In this document: positions 42,693 through 51,436 of the stretch, piece after piece
How the letters are laid out: every line of letters starts with the position of its first letter
How positions within the stretch are numbered: position 1 is the stretch's first letter
Assembly: GCF_049847105.1 (NCBI RefSeq)
Contig: NZ_JBNCNS010000002.1
Coordinates: forward strand, 744,001-808,000
Source of the DNA: Gordonia sp049847105
GTDB lineage: Bacteria > Actinomycetota > Actinomycetes > Mycobacteriales > Mycobacteriaceae
Reading direction: 5' to 3'
Length of the DNA stretch: 64,000 nt
The notes under the pieces: generated by a model
What the model was told of the DNA's origin: nothing
What the model saw: only the letters and a program-made list of their open reading frames with translations
Database searches by the model: none
Made by a program: the position numbers and the translations under genes

Positions 42693-45512
42693 TCAGGCCA
42701 CGCCCGGATCGCTGGTCTGTTCCGGGGCCGCGGCGACATCGGTGATCTGATACTTCTCCGCAGCTTCGGCCGCGACGGTGAACGGGATGTGTCCGTCGCG
42801 GGCCAGCGCCACGAGTACCGCCACGACGATGGACTCCGCGTCGACGTTGAAGAACCGCCGGGCCGCGGGCCGGGTGTCGGAGAAGCCGAAGCCGTCGGTG
42901 CCCAGGGTGAGATACGTGCCGGGTACGTAGGCCCGGATCTGCTCCGGCACCCCGCGCATGTAATCGCTCACCGCGACCACCGGGCCGGCGACTTCTGCGA
43001 GGAGCTCCGTCAGGTAGGGCCGTGGGTGATCGACCGCGGGTTCGCGCACCGCTGCGCGGTCGACCCGGATGCCGTCGCGGGCGAGTTCACTCCACGAGGT
43101 GACCGAATAGACGTTGGCGCCGACGTTCCACTCCTCGGCGAGGATCTCCGAGGCGCGCAGCGCATCGGGCATCGTCACGCCCGACACCAGGATGCTGGCG
43201 GGATACTCCTTGCCCTGCGGGGCGTCGGTGAATCGGTGGATGCCCTTGAGGATGCCCGCGACGTCGAGATTCTCCGGCTGCGCGGGCTGGCTGATCGGCT
43301 CGTTGTAGACGGTCAGGTAGAAGTAGACGTTCTCGGGCTCGTCACCGTACATGCGCTTGAGCCCGTCGGCGATGATGTGGCCGAGCTCGAACGCGAACGC
43401 GGGGTCATACGACACCACCGCGGGGTTGGTGGCGGCCAGCAGCGGCGAATGGCCGTCCGCGTGTTGGAGTCCCTCGCCGGTCAGGGTGGTCCGTCCGGCG
43501 GTCGCGCCGATGACGAACCCCCGGGCCATCTGGTCACCTGCGGCCCACAGGCTGTCACCGGTGCGCTGGAAACCGAACATCGAATAGAAGATGTAGAGCG
43601 GGATCATCGGTTCGTCGTGGGTCGAGTACGACGTGCCCACCGCGGTGAAGGACGCCGCCGACCCGGCCTCGTTGATGCCCTCGTGCAGGATCTGGCCCTC
43701 TGAACTCTCCTTGTACGCGAGCATGAGGTCGGCGTCGACGGAGGTGTAGAGCTGTCCGTTGCGGTTGTAGATCTTCAGGGTCGGGAACCACGAATCCATC
43801 CCGAAAGTGCGCGCCTCGTCCGGGATGATGGGCACGATTCGGTTGCCGATCTCTTTGTCGCGCAACAGATCCTTGAAGATTCGTACCAGGGCCATGGTGG
43901 TGGCGACCTGTTGCTTGCCCGATCCCTTGCCCGCGGTCTTCAGCGCCCGGCTGACGTCGGGCTTCAGCACCTTGGACGTGGTACGCCGTGCAGGGAGGAA
44001 ACCGCCGAGGGTCTTGCGCCGGTCGAGCATGTACTGGATCTCCGGCGAGTCCGGCCCCGGGTGGTAGTAGGGCGGCAGGTAGGGATTCTCCTCCAGCTGT
44101 GCGTCGGTGATCGGGATTCGGGTGCTGTCGCGGAAGTCCTTGAGGTCGTCGAGGGTGAGCTTCTTCATCTGGTGGGTCGCATTGCGCCCCTCGAAATGCT
44201 TGCCGAGCGTGTAGCCCTTGATGGTCTTGGCGAGGATCACCGTCGGCTGGCCCTTGTGGGCTACCGCCGAGGCGTAGGCGGCGTGGATCTTGCGGTAGTC
44301 GTGACCACCGCGTTTGAGATTCCAGATCTCGGCGTCCGAGAGATCCTTGACGAGGTCCTTGGTACGCGGATCCCGGTTGAAGAAGTGCTCGCGGACGAAC
44401 GCGCCGTCATTGGCCTTGTAGGTCTGGTAGTCGCCGTCGTTGGTGCTGTTCATCAGGTTCACCAGTGCGCCGTCCTTGTCAGCGTGCAATAGCGAGTCCC
44501 ACTCGCGGCCCCACACGACCTTGATGACGTTCCAGCCCGCGCCCCGGAAGAACGACTCGAGCTCCTGGATGATCTTGCCGTTTCCGCGGACCGGGCCGTC
44601 GAGGCGTTGCAGGTTGCAGTTGACGACGAAGGTGAGGTTGTCGAGGCCCTCGGTGGCAGCGAAGCTGGCCAGACCACGTGACTCCGGCTCATCCATCTCG
44701 CCGTCGCCGAGGTAGGCCCACACGTGCTGGTCGGAGGTGTCGGTGATGCCGCGGTCGTGCAGGTAGTGATTGAAACGAGCCTGGTAGATCGCGTTCATCG
44801 GGCCGAGACCCATCGACACCGTCGGGAACTGCCAGAACTCCGGCATGAGCCGCGGGTGAGGGTACGAGGGCAGGCCGCCGCCCTCTCCGGCATGGCTGTG
44901 TTCCTGACGGAAGCCGTCCATGCGGGCCTCGTCGATGCGACCTTCCAGGAAGGCGCGGGCATAGATGCCCGGGGAGGCGTGACCCTGGATGAAGACCTGA
45001 TCACCGCCACCGGGGTGATCGGTACCGCGGAAGAAGTGGTTGAAGCCGACCTCGTAGAGCGCGGCCGACGACGCGTAGGTGGAGATGTGTCCGCCCACTC
45101 CCACACCAGGTCGCTGGGCGCGGTGCACCATGATCGCGGCATTCCAGCGGATGAAGGCGCGGAAACGTCGCTCGACCTCCTCGTCGCCGGGGAACCAGGG
45201 CTCGTTCTCGGTGGGAATGGTGTTGACGTAATCGGTCGATGTCAGCGACGGGATCGCGACACGCTTCTCGCCGGCGCGTTCGAGGAGTCGGAGCATGAGG
45301 TAACGGGCGCGAGCCGGGCCCGCATGATCGAGCAGGTCGTCGAAGGATTCGAGCCATTCCCCGGTCTCGTCGGGGTCGATGTCCGGCAGGTACGACGCGA
45401 CTCCCTCGCGGATGACGCGAACGCGGTTGCGATCACCGCCGGCGGGGGTTTTTGCCGGCTTGGAGCCATTGGCCTGATTGGCGGTCGTTGTACGGTCTGC
45501 CTGGTCGGTCAC
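42693..45512 (-). CDS. aceE: Pyruvate dehydrogenase E1 component, homodimeric
   Basis: A 939-aa thiamine-diphosphate enzyme that decarboxylates pyruvate and hands the acetyl group to lipoyl-E2, linking glycolysis to acetyl-CoA. The cofactor motif is YLGDGEMDEPES near 270, followed by NCNLQRLDGPVRGNGK near 300. The N-part has VGGHISTYASSAALYEVGFNHFFRG. The first ~35 residues are a low-complexity tail. GTG 45512 has GGAG upstream. It sits beside mabR as in M. tuberculosis Rv2241-Rv2242. The E2 and E3 genes are not in the window. Confidence 0.96.
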   Translation of the reverse strand: MTDQADRTTTANQANGSKPAKTPAGGDRNRVRVIREGVASYLPDIDPDETGEWLESFDDLLDHAGPARARYLMLRLLERAGEKRVAIPSLTSTDYVNTIPTENEPWFPGDEEVERRFRAFIRWNAAIMVHRAQRPGVGVGGHISTYASSAALYEVGFNHFFRGTDHPGGGDQVFIQGHASPGIYARAFLEGRIDEARMDGFRQEHSHAGEGGGLPSYPHPRLMPEFWQFPTVSMGLGPMNAIYQARFNHYLHDRGITDTSDQHVWAYLGDGEMDEPESRGLASFAATEGLDNLTFVVNCNLQRLDGPVRGNGKIIQELESFFRGAGWNVIKVVWGREWDSLLHADKDGALVNLMNSTNDGDYQTYKANDGAFVREHFFNRDPRTKDLVKDLSDAEIWNLKRGGHDYRKIHAAYASAVAHKGQPTVILAKTIKGYTLGKHFEGRNATHQMKKLTLDDLKDFRDSTRIPITDAQLEENPYLPPYYHPGPDSPEIQYMLDRRKTLGGFLPARRTTSKVLKPDVSRALKTAGKGSGKQQVATTMALVRIFKDLLRDKEIGNRIVPIIPDEARTFGMDSWFPTLKIYNRNGQLYTSVDADLMLAYKESSEGQILHEGINEAGSAASFTAVGTSYSTHDEPMIPLYIFYSMFGFQRTGDSLWAAGDQMARGFVIGATAGRTTLTGEGLQHADGHSPLLAATNPAVVSYDPAFAFELGHIIADGLKRMYGDEPENVYFYLTVYNEPISQPAQPENLDVAGILKGIHRFTDAPQGKEYPASILVSGVTMPDALRASEILAEEWNVGANVYSVTSWSELARDGIRVDRAAVREPAVDHPRPYLTELLAEVAGPVVAVSDYMRGVPEQIRAYVPGTYLTLGTDGFGFSDTRPAARRFFNVDAESIVVAVLVALARDGHIPFTVAAEAAEKYQITDVAAAPEQTSDPGVA

Positions 45513-45720
45513 TGTTATGCCTACTCCCTCGGTCGGCCGGATTCACGGTGGTGTCCGGCGTGCGATGACACGGGGCCGCTCCCATGATGTCGGGACCGCG
45601 GCGTCCCCCTCACATCGTGCCCCATGTCACTTGTGCTGGCATCGGGTGGTCAACCTTGCTGCCACCCGCCGCGACCTGCGGTAGCGTTCTGGTGTTGGTT
45701 ACTCGTGGGTCAGGAGCGCA

Positions 45721-46383
45721 ATGCGGGACACCGGCAGGAGCAGCACCGCGCGCAGGGCCGGTCGACGACGGCCGGGGGCAACTGCGGCGACGATGATCTG
45801 CGCCGTGATCCTCCTCGCGGCATCCGCGGCGGGATGCTCGTCGTCGGTGGACGGAAGCGGGTCCGCGGCCCCCGGCGAGGTGGCCGCCTACAGCTCCGAC
45901 GTCGCCGCGTCGCGTCAGTCCGCCGGCCGCGACGACGCGAGCAAACTGTGCCGCCAGGCAATGTCGTCGATGGTCGTGATGGTCCGCGGGTACAACACGT
46001 TCGTGCGTCGACTCACCGAAGTCCACGCCTACAGCGACGTGGGAGACCTCGACGACAAGGCGCGCGCGAGCCTGATCGCCGGGGCCGACCTGATCCGGGA
46101 ACAGGTGACCGAGGCGACTCCCACCGACGTGGCGGCCCCGACCAACCGGTTCCTCGACTCCACCGGGCGACTGGGTGCCGCCATCGGACAGCGTCAGCTC
46201 GACGGTCTCAATCCCATTGCCGTGCAATGGACCCGGGACAAGCAGGCCACGCTGAACGCATGCTCGGTCTACCTCCCGTTGCCGCCGGCCGTCGCGGCGT
46301 CCCCGGTGCCCACGTCCGATGCGGCCGGCGCCGGCCCGTCGTCGGCGCCCGCTGCGCCGCCCACGACCTCGGCCACCCCGTGA
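45721..46383 (+). CDS. Putative lipoprotein of unknown function
   Basis: A 220-aa exported protein. A basic N-region, a hydrophobic stretch (TMICAVILLAASAA) and the lipobox ASAAGC, with Cys near residue 39, predict lipid attachment. The mature part is helical and starts with a Ser/Gly spacer. It contains SKLCRQAMSSMVVMVRGYNTFVRRLTEV and ends in an Ala/Pro/Ser tail. I do not recognise a family. The ribosome site AGGAG precedes ATG 45721. It lies between aceE (divergent) and the DUF3052 gene. Confidence 0.65.
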   Translation: MRDTGRSSTARRAGRRRPGATAATMICAVILLAASAAGCSSSVDGSGSAAPGEVAAYSSDVAASRQSAGRDDASKLCRQAMSSMVVMVRGYNTFVRRLTEVHAYSDVGDLDDKARASLIAGADLIREQVTEATPTDVAAPTNRFLDSTGRLGAAIGQRQLDGLNPIAVQWTRDKQATLNACSVYLPLPPAVAASPVPTSDAAGAGPSSAPAAPPTTSATP

Positions 46384-46481
46384 GACGCATTCGGCCTGCC
46401 CCCTGTTCGGGTTGCACTCTGAGCATTTAGGCTGTTCCCTAAGCTGACAGTCGAATTCGCATGGCAGGGAGGTCGCACGCG

Positions 46482-46913
46482 GTGGTAGCCGCCACAGAGT
46501 CCAGCAGCGCTGGGGGCAACAACGCCCACCAGCTGGGATTCACGTCCGGCATGGTGGTGCAGGAACTGGGTTGGGATGAAGACACCGACGACGCCCTGCG
46601 GGCCGACATCGAAGACGTCATCGGCGGTGAGATGGTCGATGAGGACGCAGATGACGTCGTCGACGTCGTCGTGCTGTGGTGGCGTGATGGCGACGGTGAC
46701 CTGGTCGATGCACTGATGGACGCCATCTCACCTTTGGCCGACGACGGATACGTCTGGGTCTTCTCACCGAAGACCGGCACCGACGGACATGTCGATCCCA
46801 GCGAGATCGCCGAGTCCGCGCCGACGGCCGGCCTGACACAGACCAATGTGATGAGTCTCGGGGGATGGTCGGGGTCACGGCTGGTGCAGCCGAAGACCCG
46901 CAAACGCACATGA
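46482..46913 (+). CDS. DUF3052 family protein
   Basis: A 143-aa acidic cytoplasmic protein of unknown function. The family core is LGFTSGMVVQELGWDEDTDDALRADIED, then DVVDVVVLWWRDGDGDL and DGYVWVFSPKTG. GTG 46482 has AGGGAGG 9 bases upstream; ATG 46461 is an in-frame alternative. A homologue stands between aceE and ahpE in M. tuberculosis (Rv2239c), and here too it overlaps the ahpE start by 4 bases. Confidence 0.85.
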   Translation: MVAATESSSAGGNNAHQLGFTSGMVVQELGWDEDTDDALRADIEDVIGGEMVDEDADDVVDVVVLWWRDGDGDLVDALMDAISPLADDGYVWVFSPKTGTDGHVDPSEIAESAPTAGLTQTNVMSLGGWSGSRLVQPKTRKRT

Positions 46914-47401
46914 GCGGGGAGGGCACGATCCTCCCGACGTCGCCGCTGCGCGTGGGAGATGCCGCTCCCGACTTCGAACTCCGCGACCAGAACAACCAGC
47001 GAACCTTGCTGTCTGCCCTCCGGGCCGACAGCAAGGTGCTGGTGGTGTTCTTCCCGCTGGCGTTCACCGGGACATGCCAGGGTGAACTCGGCTACATCCG
47101 GGATCACCAACCGCAGTTCGACCACGAGGGGCTACGAACGGTCGCCGTGTCGGTCGGGCCGCCGCCGACACACAAGGTGTGGTCGTCGGCGCAGGGGTTC
47201 CTGTTCCCGATCTTGTCGGATTTCTGGCCGCATGGTGCGGTCGCCGAGGCGTTCGGCGTCTTCAACGAACACAACGGTTACCCGAACCGCGGGACTTTCC
47301 TGATCGAGAGTGACGGGACGGTCGCGTTCGCCGATGTGGTGGGCCCGGGCGAAGCACGCGAGCAGGCGTTGTGGGACAAGGCGCTGCTCGCCGCGCGGTA
47401 G
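46910..47401 (+). CDS. ahpE: One-cysteine peroxiredoxin AhpE
   Basis: A 163-aa thiol peroxidase that reduces hydroperoxides and peroxynitrite. The active-site motif is PLAFTGTCQGE with peroxidatic Cys56. No other cysteine is present, so it is a 1-Cys enzyme needing an outside reductant such as mycothiol/mycoredoxin. The Arg partner is probably in the conserved NRGTFLIESDG region. ATG 46910 overlaps the DUF3052 stop. Confidence 0.92.
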   Translation: MSGEGTILPTSPLRVGDAAPDFELRDQNNQRTLLSALRADSKVLVVFFPLAFTGTCQGELGYIRDHQPQFDHEGLRTVAVSVGPPPTHKVWSSAQGFLFPILSDFWPHGAVAEAFGVFNEHNGYPNRGTFLIESDGTVAFADVVGPGEAREQALWDKALLAAR

Positions 47402-47417
47402 CGGCACCCATCTCGGA

Positions 47418-47939
47418 TCAGGCGATCGAGACCCGTCCCGTGCGCCGGGCCAGCCGTGCGAGCGGTGGGAACACCAGCCGCTGAAGCCACGCGGGGATGC
47501 CGGCGAGGTAGCCGTCCTGGAGTTCCCACAGGGTCGCGAGGTCGAGCGGATTGCGAGGGATGCCGTACCGATTGGTGCGGCCCTCGGCGTCCAGTCGATG
47601 CCAGGTCTCGAACATCTCGCGATGATGCGCGGGTGGGCGGATCGCATGCTCGACCTCGACGTTGTGATCCAAGGTCCAGAACTCGTGCACCTGGCGTGGC
47701 CGGATGGTGACCTCGTCGTCGGGGCCGAGCTCGAGGTCGTTCTTGTCGATCCGGAAGCGCATCCGTCCGCGTCGCACCTGGAATGACTCGGTGAGGTTCG
47801 GATGCCAGTGCGGCCCGGCCATCCGGCCCGGCGTCGGGATCTCATGGCGCAGGGTGAGGACGGTCCCGTCGCCGTCCGAGGTCGTCCCGATGACCTCGAT
47901 GACGTGTCCGTCACGGAAGGTCAGGGTGTTGCCGTCCAT
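47418..47939 (-). CDS. Cupin-domain protein
   Basis: A 173-aa small-barrel protein. The cupin metal-site region is GPHWHPNLTESFQVRRGRMRFRI near residues 43-65, with the second motif EVTIRPRQVHEFWTLDHNVEVEHAI near 80-105. The C-terminal ~60 residues are helical (LVFPPLARLARR) and may touch the membrane. The reaction is unknown. The start ATG 47939 is embedded in the palindrome shared with the divergent MarR gene, with only 25 bases between the two start codons. Control by that MarR protein is very likely. Confidence 0.75.
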   Translation of the reverse strand: MDGNTLTFRDGHVIEVIGTTSDGDGTVLTLRHEIPTPGRMAGPHWHPNLTESFQVRRGRMRFRIDKNDLELGPDDEVTIRPRQVHEFWTLDHNVEVEHAIRPPAHHREMFETWHRLDAEGRTNRYGIPRNPLDLATLWELQDGYLAGIPAWLQRLVFPPLARLARRTGRVSIA

Positions 47940-47967
47940 AATTACCAAGGCTACCTTGATAATTATG
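47937..47967. promoter_or_regulatory. 31-bp palindrome spanning both divergent start codons
   Basis: CATAATTACCAAGG, centre CTA, then CCTTGATAATTATG: 14-bp arms with one mismatch. The outer three bases of each arm are the two ATG codons. TACCTT lies 7 bases before the marR ATG, and TAGCCT on the other strand lies 8 bases before the cupin ATG. Each would be a -10 for a leaderless mRNA. A bound MarR dimer would block both. Confidence 0.75.
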
Positions 47968-48402
47968 GCGACGAAAGATCCGCCCCGACTGCTCTTGCGA
48001 CTCCTGGTGGAGGTGACCCGTGGGTTCGAGGACCGGGTGCTCGATGATCTGGCAGTCGACGGGATCCGCCCTGCCCACTTTTCCGTGTTCCGGTACCTGG
48101 ATCCGGAGGGCAGCCGCATCGGTGATCTGGCGACGGCGGCGGGGATGACCGGGCAGGCAATGGGGGAGATGGTCGGGAAGGTGCGGGAGCTGGGCCTGGT
48201 CGAGGTGGTGACCGACCCGGCCGACCGTCGCGCGCGGCTGGTGAGGGCGACGCCTCGTGGATTCGAGGCGGTCGCGCAGTATGCCGAACAGGTCCGGCTC
48301 GTCGAGGGCCGGCTTCGCGACGAGATCGGGGCGGCAGGCCTCGACGAGCTGCGCGCGTTGCTCGCCCGCGCGGGTCGGGTGTTGAGCGAGCCGCCCGGTT
48401 GA
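47965..48402 (+). CDS. MarR-family transcriptional regulator
   Basis: A 145-aa winged-helix regulator: RPAHFSVFRYLDPEGSRIGDLATAAGMTGQAMGEMVGKVRELGLVEVVTDPADRRARLVRAT shows the recognition helix and the DxRxR wing. It is divergent from the cupin gene. ATG 47965 lies inside the operator palindrome with no ribosome site, which suggests a leaderless mRNA and tight autorepression. The ligand is unknown. tRNA-Val follows after about 118 bases. Confidence 0.85.
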   Translation: MATKDPPRLLLRLLVEVTRGFEDRVLDDLAVDGIRPAHFSVFRYLDPEGSRIGDLATAAGMTGQAMGEMVGKVRELGLVEVVTDPADRRARLVRATPRGFEAVAQYAEQVRLVEGRLRDEIGAAGLDELRALLARAGRVLSEPPG

Positions 48403-48519
48403 TCGGTGACTCGGCCGCCGGTTGGGCCGGAGCTTTGGGCTCTGGGTTTGGGCTGGGGCCCGTGAGCCATTACATTCATGTCTTGGTGTTCGCCGGTCTC
48501 GACATCGGTGTTCAGTCAC

Positions 48520-48594
48520 GCGCGTATAGCTCAGCGGTAGAGCTCTGGTCTTACACACCAGCGGTCAGGGGTTCAAATCCCTTTGCGCGCACCA
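48520..48594 (+). tRNA. tRNA-Val (UAC)
   Basis: Acceptor GCGCGTA/TGCGCGC (one G-U pair), D arm GCTC/GAGC, anticodon stem CTGGT/ACCAG with loop CTTACAC, T arm AGGGG/CCCTT with TTCAAAT. Discriminator A, and the 3' CCA is encoded, unlike the other two tRNAs in the window. Confidence 0.96.
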
Positions 48595-48926
48595 AATGAG
48601 TGCAGTTGAACTCCCTAACGCGCCGCAAACGTGTCGCCGTGCTGGCTCGCAGTCCGCAGCTGGACCGCGGAGCGAAACCTGCGCAGATCATTACTTGCCC
48701 TTACCTGCTGCTCTCATCGTCGCCGATTGCCCGATCGACGAGTGTCAGTCCGCAGTCGGTTTCTGACGGCAACACCCGTCCGTTGACTAGCCCGTGAGCT
48801 TCAGGCTGTGGAGTCCCATCCACGTGTGGACCTGTTTCGGCGGGACGTTGTTGGTCAGACAGATGGAATGCGGTCGTCAGTCACGGTGAGGTTGTACCAC
48901 CAGATCAGTCAGCGGCCCGTGACAAC
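48595..48926. other. Spacer after tRNA-Val, no gene recognised
   Basis: 332 bases with no plausible gene and, by eye, less GC-rich than the flanks. I found no repeat of the tRNA 3' end within the next kilobase, so there is no direct sign of an integrated element. Confidence 0.4.
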
Positions 48927-49555
48927 ATGCTCAACATGATCGACTCGCACTTTGACTACCTCGGGGCAAGGATCTGTCGGCGCGACCAGGTGCTGGCCAA
49001 CCCGCCCCAGGCGGCACCTGGTGTCTACGGCTGGTGGTTCGACGCGTTGCCGTTCGATGAGATCGACACGGCTCGGTGCGAGAAGCGGGACGGTCTCGTG
49101 CTGCTCTACGCGGGGATCAGTCCGAGCAAGTCGCCGGCCAACGGGAAGCCGCCGAGCCGGCAGAAACATCCGCAAACGTATCCGTTACCACTACATGGGC
49201 AATGCGGCCGGCTCGCCCCTTCGGCTGTCTCTGGGGTGCTTGCTCGCCCCCACGCTGGGGATCGAGCTTCGCCGCGTTGGTCAGGAACAGGATGCACTTT
49301 CACATGGGGGAGTGGGTGCTATCCGAGTGGATGGCCGAGCACGCCTTCGTGTCGTGGACCAATAGGCCGGAGCCGTGGGTACTCGAGGACGAGCTGATCG
49401 AGAAACTTGATCTGCCGCTAAACCTGATGGGCAACAAGGCGAACGCCTTCCACCCGAGACTGACCGCGTTCAGGGAGGCGGCAAAGCGGCGCGAGGGAGA
49501 AGGCCGTCCTGCCGAACGTCGGCAGGCGTTCATCGACATAGCCGACCGAGGCTAA
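48927..49555 (+). pseudogene. GIY-YIG-domain protein broken by two +1 frameshifts
   Basis: Joining three frames restores one continuous protein. 48927-49163 gives SHFDYLGARI...APGVYGWWFDALP...LLYAGISPSKSP. 49165-49281 gives NIRKRIRYHYMGNAAGSPLR, LSLGCLLAPTLGIELRRVG. 49283-49555 gives RMHFHMGEWVLSEWMAEHAF, WVLEDELIEKLDLPLNLMGN, NAFHPRL. This matches the GIY-YIG family with VYGWW and LYAGIS as the GIY-YIG signature. The breaks are an extra A in the AAA run at 49164-49166 and one extra base near 49282. Either a decayed gene or sequencing errors; draft quality makes both possible. Function is unknown. Confidence 0.75.
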
Positions 49556-49602
49556 CGGAAGCTACGACACTGACTCAATCCTTTACCCGACGTCGGCATC
49601 GT

Positions 49603-50385
49603 TCAGGCCTGCCCGATCACGACCGTCGCCCACATCTGCTCCGACGATGCGATCGTCGTCGCGAGTCCCGCAGCGGAGAGCGCTTCGGCGGTCAGTCGGG
49701 ACTGCACATCACCTGTCTCGATCAACACGTGCCCGCCCGGCCGCAGCCAGCGACCGACGGAGCCGGCGACCCGACGATGGACATCGACACCGTCACCACC
49801 GCCGTCGAGCGTGTGCCGGGGCTCGTGGTCGCGGGCCTCGGGCGGCATCATCGCGATCTCGGCGGTCGGCACATAGGGAGCGTTGACCACGACGACGTCG
49901 ACGTTGCCGCGGAGCCGACCCGGTAGCGGATCGAAGAGGTCCCCGCACCACGTCGCACCGCCGACGGTCGATAGGTTACGCGATGCGCACCGGACGGCGA
50001 CCGGGTCGATGTCGCAGGCATGGAGTTCGATGCCGGGCAGTTCGGTGGCGATCGCGAGGCCGATCGCACCGGTGCCACAGCAGAGGTCGACGACCACCGC
50101 ACCCGGCCGCGTGACGGCCAGCGCCTGCCGGACGAGGAATGCGGTCCGCTGCCGGGGGACGAAGACGCCGGAATCGACCTCGATCCGAAGGCCTCGGAAC
50201 ATCATCCATCCGAGCACCACCTCGAGCGGTTCGCCTGCGACCCGCCGCCCGAGGAGGTCCTCCAGTTCGGCGTCGTCGGCGGCGTCGCCGATGAGCAGGT
50301 CCGCTTCTTCCTCGGCGAACACGCAGCCCGCGTCTCGCAGTCGGGAGACGGTGCGAGACAAGGTTTCTGCGGACGCGTGGTTCAC
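49603..50385 (-). CDS. Putative protein N5-glutamine methyltransferase (PrmC-like)
   Basis: A 260-aa SAM-dependent methylase of the HemK/PrmC type. The N-terminal helical substrate domain ends FVPRQRTAFLV. The SAM motif is VVDLCCGTGAIGLAIA near 98. The catalytic loop reads VVNAPYVPTAEI near 163, with Asn-Ala-Pro-Tyr instead of the usual NPPY. That variant is typical of a second actinobacterial PrmC-like group, distinct from the release-factor enzyme, so the target is uncertain. It overlaps the WYL gene by 4 bases. Confidence 0.82.
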   Translation of the reverse strand: MNHASAETLSRTVSRLRDAGCVFAEEEADLLIGDAADDAELEDLLGRRVAGEPLEVVLGWMMFRGLRIEVDSGVFVPRQRTAFLVRQALAVTRPGAVVVDLCCGTGAIGLAIATELPGIELHACDIDPVAVRCASRNLSTVGGATWCGDLFDPLPGRLRGNVDVVVVNAPYVPTAEIAMMPPEARDHEPRHTLDGGGDGVDVHRRVAGSVGRWLRPGGHVLIETGDVQSRLTAEALSAAGLATTIASSEQMWATVVIGQA

Positions 50386-51368
50386 CGGGAAGCTGCCCCG
50401 TCCACGGCTCGTCGATAGCGCGCGGCCAGGTCATCGTGATACCGCGCCGCCACTCGGCATTCGTCCACCAGCTCCGGCGGGCCCAGTACGGTGAAATCGG
50501 CCTCGAACGCCCGCAGCCAGCGGGCGATGCTCACCAACGACGTGCTGAACAGCACGAGTTCGCAGCCTTGATCGTCGCCGGCCTCGATGGTGCCCCATGC
50601 CGCGTCGACCATGGGTTCGACCACGTCCATCGGTGCGTGGATCCGCACGCGCGCCGACGCCTTCCGGTACACCGCACCAAGGCTGCGCGTCAGATACCCG
50701 GTCGCACCCCCTTCTGGCAGGTCCCGGGGAATGAAACGCGGTCCGGTGGGCGTCTTGGGTTCCATCCGGTCGACGCGGAAGGATCGCCAATCCTCACGAC
50801 CGAGGTCCCAGCCGACCAGATACCAACGCAAACCGCTCCGCACCAATCGGTATGGTTCGACCTCCCGGCGGCTCTCCGCCCCGTCGCCGCGCCGGTAGTC
50901 GAATCTCAGGCGTTCGCTGCGATGACACGCGGTCGCGATCTCGGTGAGCACGTCCCCCGACACCGAGGTGCGCGATTCGCGCGGGACCGCCTCCATGGTC
51001 AGGGCATCGAGTCGGTGGCGCAGCCGCGACGGCATCACCTGACGCAGTTTGGTGAGGGCGCCGGCCGACGCATCCGCCATGTCGGCCACCGACCCCGTGG
51101 TGATCTCGTTGAGCCCGAGGGCAACGGCGAGGACCTCCTGGTCGTCGAGGAGTAGCGGCGGCATCTCCGCTCCGGCGCCGAGTCGGTACCCGCCGCCGAC
51201 GCCGACCGTCGCGTCGACCGGGTAGCCGAGCTCACGGAGTTTGTCGATGTCCCGCCGGACCGTGCGGGTGGTGATCTCGAGGCGCCGGGCGAGATCCGCG
51301 CCCGACCAGTCGCGCCGCGTCTGCAACAAGGTCAGCAGAGCCAGCAATCGGGCCGACGTTTCCAACAT
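50382..51368 (-). CDS. WYL-domain transcriptional regulator (YafY/DeoR-type HTH)
   Basis: A 328-aa regulator. The N-terminal HTH is MLETSARLLALLTLLQTRRDWSGADLARRLEITTRTVRRDIDKLRELGYPV. The WYL domain (about 140-220) contains LVRSGLRWYLVGWDLGREDWRSFRVDRM. The C-terminal WCX domain follows. WYL proteins often respond to nucleotides or nucleic-acid damage. ATG 51368 gives the canonical start. It is upstream of and overlapping the PrmC-like gene, so one transcript is likely. Confidence 0.88.
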   Translation of the reverse strand: MLETSARLLALLTLLQTRRDWSGADLARRLEITTRTVRRDIDKLRELGYPVDATVGVGGGYRLGAGAEMPPLLLDDQEVLAVALGLNEITTGSVADMADASAGALTKLRQVMPSRLRHRLDALTMEAVPRESRTSVSGDVLTEIATACHRSERLRFDYRRGDGAESRREVEPYRLVRSGLRWYLVGWDLGREDWRSFRVDRMEPKTPTGPRFIPRDLPEGGATGYLTRSLGAVYRKASARVRIHAPMDVVEPMVDAAWGTIEAGDDQGCELVLFSTSLVSIARWLRAFEADFTVLGPPELVDECRVAARYHDDLAARYRRAVDGAASR

Positions 51369-51436
51369 GGATTCATCCTGCCGCCTTTTGCGGACAGATG
51401 GTGACCTCAATGCCGACGCGTCGCCGATGCCACCCC

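Noticed and set aside
48595..49602. Integrated element at tRNA-Val
   Set aside because: No duplicated tRNA end, integrase or phage gene was found; only the broken GIY-YIG gene is present.
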